A stretch of 64,000 nucleotides of DNA from Nostocoides sp. Soil756 (GTDB lineage Bacteria > Actinomycetota > Actinomycetes > Actinomycetales > Dermatophilaceae): NCBI RefSeq assembly GCF_001428065.1, contig NZ_LMSE01000007.1, positions 115,851 to 179,850 on the forward strand, given 5' to 3'. The notes beneath the pieces were generated by a model. It was given only the letters and a program-made list of their open reading frames with translations, ran no database searches and had not been told where the DNA came from. This document shows positions 27,351-35,620 of the stretch, piece after piece. Position numbers and translations under genes: made by a program. Numbering within the stretch: the stretch's first letter is position 1; each line of letters opens with the position of its first letter.

Positions 27351-29950
27351 AGGTCCCGCAGCCGTGACGCGTCGACTCGGCTGGCCCAGCGCGCCGAGGC
27401 CGCCGTGGCGAGGACAGCGCCGGCCCCGACCGTCACGAGGAGCACGCTCATGAAGGTGACCGGAACAGCTGGAACCTCGGGCGGGGGGTCGAAGATGCCG
27501 TTGAGCACCTTCACCAGCTCGAACGCCACGACGGCGCCGGCCGCGAGGCCGCCGACCACGCCCGGGACCACGATCCAGCGAGCCTCGGTCCACAGGAACC
27601 CGGCACGTTGCCGGGCGCTGGCGCCCAGGACGGCGAGTGCGACGAGCGAACGACGTCGCTGGGATGCTCCGACGGCGAGAACGAGTGCGGCGCTGGTCAC
27701 GGCGAGAAGGAGGCCGAACGCCAGGATCAGTCGGGCAAGGCCGGCGAGGCTGCCGGCCGCCAGACCGGAGGCGGAGGGTACGGCGACACGAGGCGCGGTG
27801 ATGTCGTTGACCAGCGCGGCGACCGGTGCGTGGATCGCTGCGGCGACCGCGGCCGGGTGGTCAGTTCGCACGAGCAGGGTCTGCACGGCAGCCACACCCG
27901 TGGTCGTGGCGAGGTAGTCGCGGTTGGCCAGGATGAAACTGTCGCGGGGCGCGGTGGCGAACTCCGTCACGACTCCGACGACATGGAAGGTGTACGCGAC
28001 GTACCTTCCAGCGGCGTCGCGCAGCCGCAGTCGGACCTGGTCTCCGGTGCGCAGCTGGTAGTCGTGCAAGGTCTCCTGCGAGAGCAGGACACCGTCCGGG
28101 GTACGGGCCAGGGCCGACAGTGCGGCCGTGACACTCGAGCCCGGTGTGAACGCGTCCTGGAGGGGCGCGGCTCGGCCGATCGTGGCGGCGTCGATGCCGT
28201 AGATGTCCTGCAGGTCCGGACCAACGTACGCCAAGCGGTGCGAGACCTGCTCCACGGCGAGCACCCCGGGCACCTTGGCCATCGACGGGTTCAGTGAGGT
28301 GGTGGCGTCGGGAGGGAGCGTGACGGAGACGTCCGAGCCGACGGTCAGTGCGACATCCACGCGGGCCTGCTGGTCGTAGGTCGTGGTGAACACCGCCGCG
28401 GACGTCGTCACGGCCAGCGCAACGGCCAAGCCGGTCGCCCCACGAGCGATCAGCCGGCGGCGGCGCCGAACGACCTCGTGCCGCAGGTCCGGTAGCCGGC
28501 CCTGGGTATCGGCGCTCGGGGTCCGCCCGGCGCGGCTCACGGACATGGCGGTGAGCCGCCAGACCAGGAGCGCCAGCCCGGGCCACGCCAGAGCCGGGGC
28601 GAGCAGCGCTGCGTAGTTGACCGAAGCCACCGGCACCCCCTCCGGCACCACGACGACCTGGTAGCCGCCACGTGAGGTCAACCAGAAGACGACCCCACTG
28701 GCCACGAGCAGGACGACGTCCAGGCCGAGCCGCAAGGCCAGAGGCGTCGCGACGGATGCGGTGGCGTCGACCTGGCTGCGCACCGACGGTGAGCCGTCGC
28801 GCAGGAGCCGGGCGACAGGGGCCATCTCGACGACGACGGCCAGAATCGCGCCTGCCAGAACGGCGGCGATCATCCAGCCTCCGGCGAGGGTGGCCCCGGA
28901 CCCGAGGGCGGCGCGGGTCGCGATCCATGCCCCCACCGCTCCGAGAAGACCTCCGAGGACACCGTCCAACACGGCGGTAGCACCCAGCAGCAGTGCGGCA
29001 CGGCGCGGGGTGGCTCCGCGCAACCGCAGCAGCCCGAGGTCACGGCGTTGGCGGTCGTTGCGCAAGGAGATGACCAGCCCGGTGACCACTGCCGACAGGA
29101 CCAGACCCGGGGCACCGAGCAGGAGGACGAGCAGGCGGGCGTAGAGGGCGTCCTCTCGGGCGCCGGACAGGGCGGCCTCGAGGTTGTCCCCGACCAGCGC
29201 GGTGCCGGCGACGGCGGTTACCAGATGGTTGGCGCGGGCGCGCACCTCGTCCGCCGCGGCGGCCGGGTCACCGGGCAGCCCCTCGTGGTCAAGACGGACG
29301 TGCAACTGGTGGATCACGTCCGCCGTGGGGACCAGGGTGGCCAAGGTGGCGGGAGGGACGAGGAGCACGTTGTCCGGGGCCGGGGTGGACGTGGCAGCTC
29401 CGGTAGCGCCGACGACCTGGAAGAAGGAGTCCGCGTTGGGAAGGTCAACGACGCCGGTGATCGTCACGCTCCGAGTGGTACCGACGACGGTCACGACGGT
29501 TCCCGGCTGGGCGGCCAGGTTCGATGCCGTCTGCTGTTGCAGCACCGCGCCGGTCGGGCTCCCGACGAGCGTGCGTAGCTCACTGGGGGCGAACGTGGCG
29601 TAGTCGGGAGGGAGCGAGACGACGTACGCCGCCCCCGTGGTGCGGGTGCCCGCAGCCGTCGTGGCACTCAGGCCTTTGACCTTCGCGTAGTCCACGGGCC
29701 GCGACCCGGCCAGGCCAGGGACTGCGGCAACGGCCTTGGCCACCACGGCGGCATCTGCTCCGGGGCCGAGCTGGACCTGCCAGTCGACCGGGACCCGGCC
29801 CGAGGCGCGCGCGGTCAGCTGGCTTCCGGTGGCCGCGGCGAACGACCCCAAGGACGCGAGGAAGGCGACGCTGAGGGCGATGGCCAGCGCGGCCACCACC
29901 GTGTCGAGCGGTCTGCGGACCACGGAGGCGACGACGTAACGGATGTTCAT
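27347..29950 (-). CDS. FtsX-like ABC transporter permease
   Basis: An 867-residue membrane protein with a MacB/FtsX topology: one N-terminal helix (TVVAALAIALSVAFLASLGS), a large extracytoplasmic domain to about residue 265, three helices (LLLGAPGLVLSAVVTGLVIS onward), a central pair, a second large external domain, and a last three-helix bundle (LARLILAFGLLLAVTSAALVL; IVVPGVVGGLAAGAVVAFEL). Such mechanotransmission transporters extrude lipids, peptides or antimicrobials, or signal across the membrane. ATG overlaps the ATPase stop (ATGA). The TAG stop coincides with the CTAG at which the IS630 copy inserted, so the gene is still intact. Confidence 0.88.
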   Translation of the reverse strand: MNIRYVVASVVRRPLDTVVAALAIALSVAFLASLGSFAAATGSQLTARASGRVPVDWQVQLGPGADAAVVAKAVAAVPGLAGSRPVDYAKVKGLSATTAAGTRTTGAAYVVSLPPDYATFAPSELRTLVGSPTGAVLQQQTASNLAAQPGTVVTVVGTTRSVTITGVVDLPNADSFFQVVGATGAATSTPAPDNVLLVPPATLATLVPTADVIHQLHVRLDHEGLPGDPAAAADEVRARANHLVTAVAGTALVGDNLEAALSGAREDALYARLLVLLLGAPGLVLSAVVTGLVISLRNDRQRRDLGLLRLRGATPRRAALLLGATAVLDGVLGGLLGAVGAWIATRAALGSGATLAGGWMIAAVLAGAILAVVVEMAPVARLLRDGSPSVRSQVDATASVATPLALRLGLDVVLLVASGVVFWLTSRGGYQVVVVPEGVPVASVNYAALLAPALAWPGLALLVWRLTAMSVSRAGRTPSADTQGRLPDLRHEVVRRRRRLIARGATGLAVALAVTTSAAVFTTTYDQQARVDVALTVGSDVSVTLPPDATTSLNPSMAKVPGVLAVEQVSHRLAYVGPDLQDIYGIDAATIGRAAPLQDAFTPGSSVTAALSALARTPDGVLLSQETLHDYQLRTGDQVRLRLRDAAGRYVAYTFHVVGVVTEFATAPRDSFILANRDYLATTTGVAAVQTLLVRTDHPAAVAAAIHAPVAALVNDITAPRVAVPSASGLAAGSLAGLARLILAFGLLLAVTSAALVLAVGASQRRRSLVALAVLGASARQRAGFLWTEARWIVVPGVVGGLAAGAVVAFELVKVLNGIFDPPPEVPAVPVTFMSVLLVTVGAGAVLATAASARWASRVDASRLRDL

Positions 29951-30591
29951 CGGATGCCGCTCTGGTCGAGGACGAGGGTGGAGGGTTCAAGGGCGTCGAG
30001 GACGATCCGGTGCTCGAAGCGCGCGGCGACCTGATCGTCGTGGGTCGCCACGACCAGGGTCGAGCCGGTACGCCGACACTGAGCCTGGAGGGCGTCCATG
30101 ACGAGGTCGCCGGTGTGCTGGTCGAGGGCCCCGGTGGGTTCATCCGCCAGGAGGAGCCTGGGTTCGATCGCGAGTGCCCTGGCCAGGGCGGCCCGTTGCT
30201 GCATCCCGCCGGACAGCTGGGCCGAGAGGGCTTCGCCTGCTTGCTGGTCGAGGCCGAGCAGGGTCAGTGCGTCCTGTCCGCGCTGTTGCGCTTCTTCCGG
30301 TGCGATGCCGCGCAACCGCAGCCCCAAGGTGGCGTTCTGGGCGGCGGTGAGCTCCGGGATCAAGGACGGGGCCTGCGGTACGTACACGACCTGGCGGGCA
30401 TCCAGTCCGTGGTGGACGCTACCGCCCCCTGGGCGAAGGAGGCCCGCGAGAACCAGCAGGAGGGTGGTCTTTCCCGATCCGGAACGTCCCAGCAGGGCGC
30501 ACTGCTCGCCGGTTTCGAGGCGCAGGTCCACGCCCTGCAGCACGTGGCGCCCCCCGTAGGCGACGCTGACCCCGGCCGCCGTGACGCTCAT
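29947..30591 (-). CDS. ABC transporter ATP-binding protein (LolD/MacB type), first
   Basis: A 214-residue ATPase. Walker A is ALLGRSGSGKTTLL near residue 33, the Q-loop is YVPQAPSLIPEL, the signature is SAQLSGGMQQRAALARAL near residue 132, Walker B is LLLADEPTGALD, and the H-loop is VVATHDD. All catalytic residues are present. It overlaps its neighbours by four bases on each side, so lipoprotein, both ATPases and permease are one transcript. It would power the FtsX-like permease, possibly as a heterodimer with the second ATPase. Confidence 0.92.
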   Translation of the reverse strand: MSVTAAGVSVAYGGRHVLQGVDLRLETGEQCALLGRSGSGKTTLLLVLAGLLRPGGGSVHHGLDARQVVYVPQAPSLIPELTAAQNATLGLRLRGIAPEEAQQRGQDALTLLGLDQQAGEALSAQLSGGMQQRAALARALAIEPRLLLADEPTGALDQHTGDLVMDALQAQCRRTGSTLVVATHDDQVAARFEHRIVLDALEPSTLVLDQSGIR

Positions 30592-31262
30592 CGGATGCTC
30601 CCGTCGACGAGGCGGACCGTGCGGTCCGCGTGGCGTGCGACGGCCGCCGAGTGGGTGACGATCACGGTGGCCGAGCCGGCCGGACGCCAGGACCGCAGCA
30701 GCTCCAGGACGGTGCGTTCCTCGGTGCTGCTGACCTCGGCGGTGGGCTCGTCGGCGAGGAGGAGCGCCGGCGCGCCCGCCAGGGCAACGGCCAGGCCGGC
30801 CCTGGCGGTCTCACCCCCGGAAAGGGTGCGGGGTGAGGCCCGGCGGACGGCGCCCAACCCGAGACCGTCGACGAGCTCTTCCGGCGATGGGCCGTCCGAG
30901 CCGCGCAGGCCGGCCGCGAACCGGACGTTCTCCAGCACGTCCAGGTGGGCGAGGAGCCCGCTGGCCTGGGTCAGAACGCCCACGCAGCGCGCGCGCAGCC
31001 GCGCGGAGGCGGCAGCGCGCTGGTGGCTGAGTCTCTCTCCGGCCACCAGCACGAGCCCCCCGTCCGGGTCATCGAGGCCGGCCAGAAGACCGAGCAGAGT
31101 CGACTTGCCCGAGCCGGACGGCCCGGTGACGGCCACGGTCTCGCCGGCGTGGCAGGTGAGCGACACGTCCTTGAGTGCCGCCACCTCGGTCTCGCCCCTG
31201 CGGTAGAACCGGTGCAGACCCACGGCCTCGAGAGGCACGGGTGAAGCGGGGGTGACGGTCAT
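30588..31262 (-). CDS. ABC transporter ATP-binding protein, second
   Basis: A 224-residue ATPase. Walker A is AVTGPSGSGKSTLLGLLAGL near residue 45, the Q-loop is VLTQASGLLAHL, the signature is RTLSGGETARAGLAVALA, Walker B is LLLADEPTAEVSS, and the switch is VIVTHS. The signature lacks the usual Gln after SGGE, and Walker B is followed by AEVSS in place of ALD, so this one may be the less active half of a heterodimer with the first ATPase. Two non-identical ATPases with a single permease is an uncommon arrangement. Overlaps its neighbours by ATGA at both ends. Confidence 0.88.
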   Translation of the reverse strand: MTVTPASPVPLEAVGLHRFYRRGETEVAALKDVSLTCHAGETVAVTGPSGSGKSTLLGLLAGLDDPDGGLVLVAGERLSHQRAAASARLRARCVGVLTQASGLLAHLDVLENVRFAAGLRGSDGPSPEELVDGLGLGAVRRASPRTLSGGETARAGLAVALAGAPALLLADEPTAEVSSTEERTVLELLRSWRPAGSATVIVTHSAAVARHADRTVRLVDGSIR

Positions 31263-31924
31263 GACTGCTTCAGACTGGTGATCATCGTCTTGTAGGCGTC
31301 GACGTTGTCCTCCCCGACCGGTCCGAACAGCTCCACGATCACCTCGTGGCCGTGGGACACGAGCTCGTAGCGCTGCACCTCATCGCGGTACTGACGCCCG
31401 GTGACCCCGTCCGGCGCCGAGTTTCGGCGGTAGACGATCACGACACCGCTCCCTCCTGGCACGGACGCGGCCGAGACGTCGCGCAGTTCGAACGCCGCCT
31501 GGCTGCGAGCGAGGGCCGGGACGGAGTCGGCCTTGGCGGAGGCGACGGTCGGCGGCGTCGTCGCGGCTCCGGGGACCACCTGGACGCCGTTGAGCTTGTC
31601 CGTGAACAGGACTCCGGAGCCCTTCACCTGCTGCAGCCATCCCTCGGGATGGGTGAAGGAGTACCCCCCGGCGGCGTTGGAGTAGGTCACGAACGCGACG
31701 TTGTCCGGGATGTCGCCGGGAGGGTTGTTCTCGGGCGGCACCGGCTTCTGGTTCGCTGCTCCATTCGCCGTGCCCGATGGCAGGACGGCGGTCGTCGACG
31801 GCGAGGCGGTGCTGCGCGGCGCGTTCGAGGAGGTCGACGTGCCCGTGGATGCCGCGCTGCAGCCTGTGAGGGCGAGGGTGACAGTTGCGGGGAGGAGGAC
31901 GGCGCAGAGGACAGCTCGCTTCAT
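31259..31924 (-). CDS. secreted lipoprotein of the ABC operon
   Basis: A 221-residue protein with a signal peptide (MKRAVLCAVLLPATVTLAL) and lipobox LTGC, so Cys22 would be lipidated and the protein anchored outside the membrane. A Ser/Thr/Pro-rich linker follows to about residue 75, then a compact domain beginning VAFVTYSNAAGGYSFTHPEGW, the start of a PsbP/DUF1795-like fold. The exact partner is unknown. As first gene of the transporter operon, facing the divergent histidine kinase, it may capture or sense the transporter's substrate. Confidence 0.85.
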   Translation of the reverse strand: MKRAVLCAVLLPATVTLALTGCSAASTGTSTSSNAPRSTASPSTTAVLPSGTANGAANQKPVPPENNPPGDIPDNVAFVTYSNAAGGYSFTHPEGWLQQVKGSGVLFTDKLNGVQVVPGAATTPPTVASAKADSVPALARSQAAFELRDVSAASVPGGSGVVIVYRRNSAPDGVTGRQYRDEVQRYELVSHGHEVIVELFGPVGEDNVDAYKTMITSLKQS

Positions 31925-32010
31925 GTCGGCGACGCTACGGGCGCGTCACCCAACGCCCGGCCAGCCCAAGGCAAAACCGCCGTTAACCTTCTGCGGCCTA
32001 GGCTTCGAGC

Positions 32011-33324
32011 GTGCTCACCACCCGTCGACCAGCCCGATCGCGCGGGCTTCGCGGGCAGGTCCGGGCAGCCATCGCGGCGATCGTCGTCGCCGCCCTTCTG
32101 CTGTTCGGGGTGCCGCTCGGCGTCGTCATCGGGCGGCTGATCGAGAGCACCGCGCTCACCGGGCTGCAGCGGGACGCCACCCGGCAGCTCGCGCTGGTGC
32201 CGGACAACGCGATCGAGGCCGGCGCGAGACTTCCACAACCTCGCGCTACACCGGGGACCCTGCTGGGCGTCTATGACGTCCAAGGGGTCCGGATTACGGG
32301 GACCGGACCCAGAAGGTCCGACCTCGCCGCGCGGGCCACGGACGGGCGCGAGCATGACGGCTCGGACAGCGGCGATCTCGCGGTCGTCGTCCCTGTCCTG
32401 TCCGACACGACGGTCGCCGGGTCGGTGCGGGCCGCGGTCCCCCTCGCGGTGCTGCACCGGCGCGTCGCCACCTCCTGGGGCCTGTTGGCACTGCTGGCCG
32501 GCCTGATCGTCGCCGTGGCAGCGATGGCCGCCCAGCGCGCATCTCGGTGGATCTCTGCACCGTTCGAGCAGCTCACCGTCGCGGCCCGCGAGCTGGGAAC
32601 AGGCCGCTCGGACGTGCGGCTGCCGCCCTACGGCATCGCGGAGGCCGACGCCGCCGCGGGCGCGCTGACCGACAGCGCCCGTTCCGTGCACGACCTGCTC
32701 TCGCGTGAAAGGGAGTTCGTGAGGCACGCCTCGCACCAGCTTCGCACCCCGTTGGCCGCCCTGGTGGTCCACCTCGAACGAACACCACCGGACGTATCAG
32801 CGGCCCTGGAACGGGCCGACCACCTCGAGACCACCATCGCCGACCTGCTCGCCCTACGCAGCCCCTCACCCAGTGCGCGCTGCAACCCTGCAGCCGTGGC
32901 CGCAGACGCCGCCGCCCGCTGGCACACCCCGACCCGCCCGGTTCTCCTGCGCGCTGACGACACCCGTGCGGCCGCGTTGTCGACCTCTGCGCTGCGACAG
33001 TGCCTGGACGTGCTCGTGGACAACGCCATCCGCCACGGCGCCGGCGACGTCATCGTGACGGTCGAGCCGGTGGGCGAGATGGTGGCCGTCGAGGTCTCCG
33101 ACGAGGGGCCGGGCTTCGTGGACGGTGCCGAGCCCGGTACCGGGCTGACGCTCGCGGCGGAGATCGTCGAGCGCAGTGGTGGCTCGTTACTGGTCCGCCG
33201 CCGGACGCCTCGCCCGCGGGTGGCCCTCCTGCTGCCTGCCGCGGGGACGGGTGAGGCCGGTCTGAGTGTGTCAAGTTCATCTGGCCCCGGGAGGACGGCC
33301 CGATTTGGCCCCAGTCAGGCTTAG
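32011..33324 (+). CDS. sensor histidine kinase of the island two-component system
   Basis: A 437-residue membrane kinase: first helix about residues 17-40, an external sensor part to 150, second helix near 155-172, a HAMP-like region, then HASHQLRTPLAAL (H-box), VDNAIRHG (N-box) and VSDEGPGF and GTGLTLA (G boxes). The GTG at 32011 is used, 86 bp from the divergent lipoprotein. The last 18 residues (from VSSSSGP) are encoded inside the left end of the IS21-type element, so the native C-terminus has been replaced, though the catalytic domain looks complete. Its cognate regulator is probably at 37453-38157, now 4 kb away on the other strand. Confidence 0.88.
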   Translation: MLTTRRPARSRGLRGQVRAAIAAIVVAALLLFGVPLGVVIGRLIESTALTGLQRDATRQLALVPDNAIEAGARLPQPRATPGTLLGVYDVQGVRITGTGPRRSDLAARATDGREHDGSDSGDLAVVVPVLSDTTVAGSVRAAVPLAVLHRRVATSWGLLALLAGLIVAVAAMAAQRASRWISAPFEQLTVAARELGTGRSDVRLPPYGIAEADAAAGALTDSARSVHDLLSREREFVRHASHQLRTPLAALVVHLERTPPDVSAALERADHLETTIADLLALRSPSPSARCNPAAVAADAAARWHTPTRPVLLRADDTRAAALSTSALRQCLDVLVDNAIRHGAGDVIVTVEPVGEMVAVEVSDEGPGFVDGAEPGTGLTLAAEIVERSGGSLLVRRRTPRPRVALLLPAAGTGEAGLSVSSSSGPGRTARFGPSQA

Positions 33325-33379
33325 GGTTGCGCCATCGTTGAGCTGTGCCAGCTGCTTGGGAGATTGAGCGGGGTTGCTG

Positions 33380-34093
33380 CTAGACCGGCTTCCTTGAGAG
33401 GACCTCTGCGCCGGTTGGATCTAGAGTGATGCGCTCTCCTGGTGACCGGGCGGCGGCTTCGAGTCCGTCGATTGAGGTCACGCGGAATGGGGGGGCTTCG
33501 TTGTCGCCCTGTAGTGCGGGGAAGGTCAGGTTGCCTTCGGAGTCGACTTGGGCGACGAGCTCTCCGTCCCAGGCCGTGCCTAGGACTTCGGGTGCGTAGC
33601 TAAACACCTGGGACGATTCGTCGAGGAACAGCAAGACGGTGCCGAGGCTCTCGAGGCCGTTAAGCACCTCGTCGGGAGAAAGATCAGGCCCGAAGCTGAA
33701 GCCGACCTGCTCTCCCTCTTTGAGCGCTCGTCCCGCGACCACACGGTCCACCTTTACGGTGGCGTGGAATGTTCGCCAAGCGGCGTCGGGGCTGTCGAAG
33801 GGGACTTCCACGCCGCTCGGCGAGTCCTTGGCTGAGTACGCGCGTCCCGCCTCCACAGCGGTGAAGTGGCCCACGACCACGGAGGAGGAGTAGCGCCATT
33901 GGGGTCCGTCGCCTGCTTGGTAGGTCCGGTTCGGGAGCAGGTCGACCAATGAGTCGAACGGCTTGGTCCGAGCGGCGGCGTCGTGGCGTCCCTGCAACTG
34001 TTCGATGACGGCGCTGCTGTTGGTGCTGACGCAGCCCGCCAACAGAGTGGCGATGACGATCAGGGGCGCAGCGGCCCGGGTCAGGCGTCGCAT
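33380..34093 (-). CDS. putative lipoprotein, IS21 passenger
   Basis: A 237-residue protein beginning MRRLTRAAAPLIVIATLLAGC, a lipoprotein signal with lipobox LLAGC. The mature part has no family I recognise: it contains SLVDLLPNRTYQAGDGPQW, VKVDRVVAGRALKEGEQV and GTVLLFLDESSQVF, a pattern of beta-rich secreted domains. ATG 34093 is chosen over the upstream 34231 because it gives a clean signal peptide. It lies eight bases after the metzincin stop, so the two are an operon. Base composition is visibly less GC-rich than the host genes, in keeping with transfer. Function unknown; a metzincin partner or inhibitor is possible. Confidence 0.7.
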   Translation of the reverse strand: MRRLTRAAAPLIVIATLLAGCVSTNSSAVIEQLQGRHDAAARTKPFDSLVDLLPNRTYQAGDGPQWRYSSSVVVGHFTAVEAGRAYSAKDSPSGVEVPFDSPDAAWRTFHATVKVDRVVAGRALKEGEQVGFSFGPDLSPDEVLNGLESLGTVLLFLDESSQVFSYAPEVLGTAWDGELVAQVDSEGNLTFPALQGDNEAPPFRVTSIDGLEAAARSPGERITLDPTGAEVLSRKPV

Positions 34094-34101
34094 GGCGTTC
34101 C

Positions 34102-34719
34102 TCAGTAGTTGGCGTTGAGGTGGGCTTCGTCGTGGTCGGTCAGGTAGGTCGGGTAGGTCAGGTAGGTCTCCATGCATCCGGTTTCGGCGTCGCGGTGAGT
34201 CAGCCCAAGTGAGTGGCCTATTTCGTGGCATGCCAGTCCACGCTCCTGGCTTTGGTTCGCGGCGTTGAAGTATGAGATGTCAAATCTCACCGTGTGCGAC
34301 TCACACTTGAAGCCACCAGACAGCGAGTCGCACGTGGTGAGCCCTACGGTGGATCCCGGGTGCCAGGAGAATCCGCAGTACGTGGTGTAGTCCTGGTTCC
34401 GGACGATGACGTCGGTGGTGGGGTCGAGGGTGGAGTCGTACCCGGTGTTGACGTCGGTGGAGTCGTAGTTGTAGGTCCGCGACCAGGCGACGGCGCTTTG
34501 GACCGCGCTGTTCAAGCTGACGTAGTTGAAGTTGTGAGTCCCGCCGTCGGCCATATTGACCGGAGACCCACCCGAACAGCCCGTCTTGCCGTTCGCACCA
34601 CTGAAGTTCGCGTGCGCTGCCACAGCGTTCGTCATGACCAGCCCCACGGCGACCAATAGCGCTGCGACGAAGCGGAATCCGCGTGCCAGGGAGTGGATTG
34701 CGGTGTCTTGCTCGGCCAT
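34102..34719 (-). CDS. secreted metzincin-type zinc metalloprotease, IS21 passenger
   Basis: A 205-residue protein with an N-terminal signal (FRFVAALLVAVGLVMTNAVA, then AHAN). The zinc site CHEIGHSLGLTH near residue 165 fits HExxHxxGxxH exactly, and CMETYL a few residues on supplies the methionine of the Met-turn; together these define a metzincin (matrixin/snapalysin-like) peptidase. The domain between is Asn/Ser/Tyr-rich and has four cysteines that may pair outside the cell. ATG 34719. The next gene is a lipoprotein eight bases on. Its location between IS21 termini implies mobility. Substrate unknown. Confidence 0.82.
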   Translation of the reverse strand: MAEQDTAIHSLARGFRFVAALLVAVGLVMTNAVAAHANFSGANGKTGCSGGSPVNMADGGTHNFNYVSLNSAVQSAVAWSRTYNYDSTDVNTGYDSTLDPTTDVIVRNQDYTTYCGFSWHPGSTVGLTTCDSLSGGFKCESHTVRFDISYFNAANQSQERGLACHEIGHSLGLTHRDAETGCMETYLTYPTYLTDHDEAHLNANY

Positions 34720-34798
34720 GCCGCCCCCCGTTCATCGGTGAGCGCAGCGTAGTGCTCCCACAGCTGGCTCGTCCAGTGCTTCCTTCACCCGACGACAG

Positions 34799-35620
34799 TC
34801 AGGACAGAGCCTGCTGCCGGCCGTGGGCGAGGCGGTAGGAGTGGGTGCCGGTTTCGATGATGGTGCCGTGGTAGGTGAGGCGGTCGACGATGGCGGCGCA
34901 CAGGCGTGGGTCGGTGAAGGTGTCGGTCCAGCCGGAGAAGGAGACGTTGGAGGCGATCGCGATGAAGTTCTTCTCTTCGCGTTCGGTCAGGACCTGGAAG
35001 AGCAGCTCGGCGCCGCGGCGGTCGAGCTCCATGTAGCCGAGCTCGTCGATGATGAGCAGGTCGACGCGGCCGTAGCGGGCGATGGTCTTGGCCAGGACCT
35101 TGTCGTCGGCGGCTTCGACGAGCTCGTTGACCAGTTTCGTGGCCAGGGTGTAGCGGACGCGGTGGCCGTGTTCGGCGGCGGTGGTGCCCAGGGCGATGAG
35201 CAGGTGGGACTTGCCGGTGCCGGAGTCCCCGATCAGGCACAGGGGTTCGCCCTTGCGGATCCAGTCGCCGGTGGCGAGCTCGTTGATGGTGGCGGGGTTG
35301 ATGGCCGGGTTGGCGGCCATGTCGAAGTCGCCGAGCCACTTCTCGCGGGGGAACCCGGCGGCCTTGACCCGGCGCAGGGTGGAGCGGCGGTCGCGGTCGT
35401 CGACCTCGGCCAGCAGTAGCTCGGCCAGGAAGCCGTGGTAGGTCAGCTGTTCCTTGGTCGCGGCGGTCACGGCCTGGTCGACGAGGGCGCGGATGGTCGG
35501 CAGCCGCAGCCGGCGGCAGGCCTGGTCGACCGCTGCGGCGGCGGCCTGCTGGGTCAGGCCGCGCCGGCGGCGCAGCGTGTGCGCGACCGGCGTCGGCGAG
35601 GTGTTGCTGGCGGGGGTCAT
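34799..35620 (-). CDS. istB: IS21 family helper ATPase IstB
   Basis: A 273-residue AAA+ protein that assembles on target DNA and activates the IstA transposase. Walker A is CLIGDSGTGKSHLLIALG near residue 129, Walker B is VDLLIIDELGYMELD near residue 187, and sensor 1 is IAIASNVSFSGW. The N-terminal helical part (TIRALVDQAVTAA, YHGFLAELLLAEVDDRDRR) is family-typical. Its start overlaps istA's stop (ATGA). Intact. Confidence 0.95.
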   Translation of the reverse strand: MTPASNTSPTPVAHTLRRRRGLTQQAAAAAVDQACRRLRLPTIRALVDQAVTAATKEQLTYHGFLAELLLAEVDDRDRRSTLRRVKAAGFPREKWLGDFDMAANPAINPATINELATGDWIRKGEPLCLIGDSGTGKSHLLIALGTTAAEHGHRVRYTLATKLVNELVEAADDKVLAKTIARYGRVDLLIIDELGYMELDRRGAELLFQVLTEREEKNFIAIASNVSFSGWTDTFTDPRLCAAIVDRLTYHGTIIETGTHSYRLAHGRQQALS

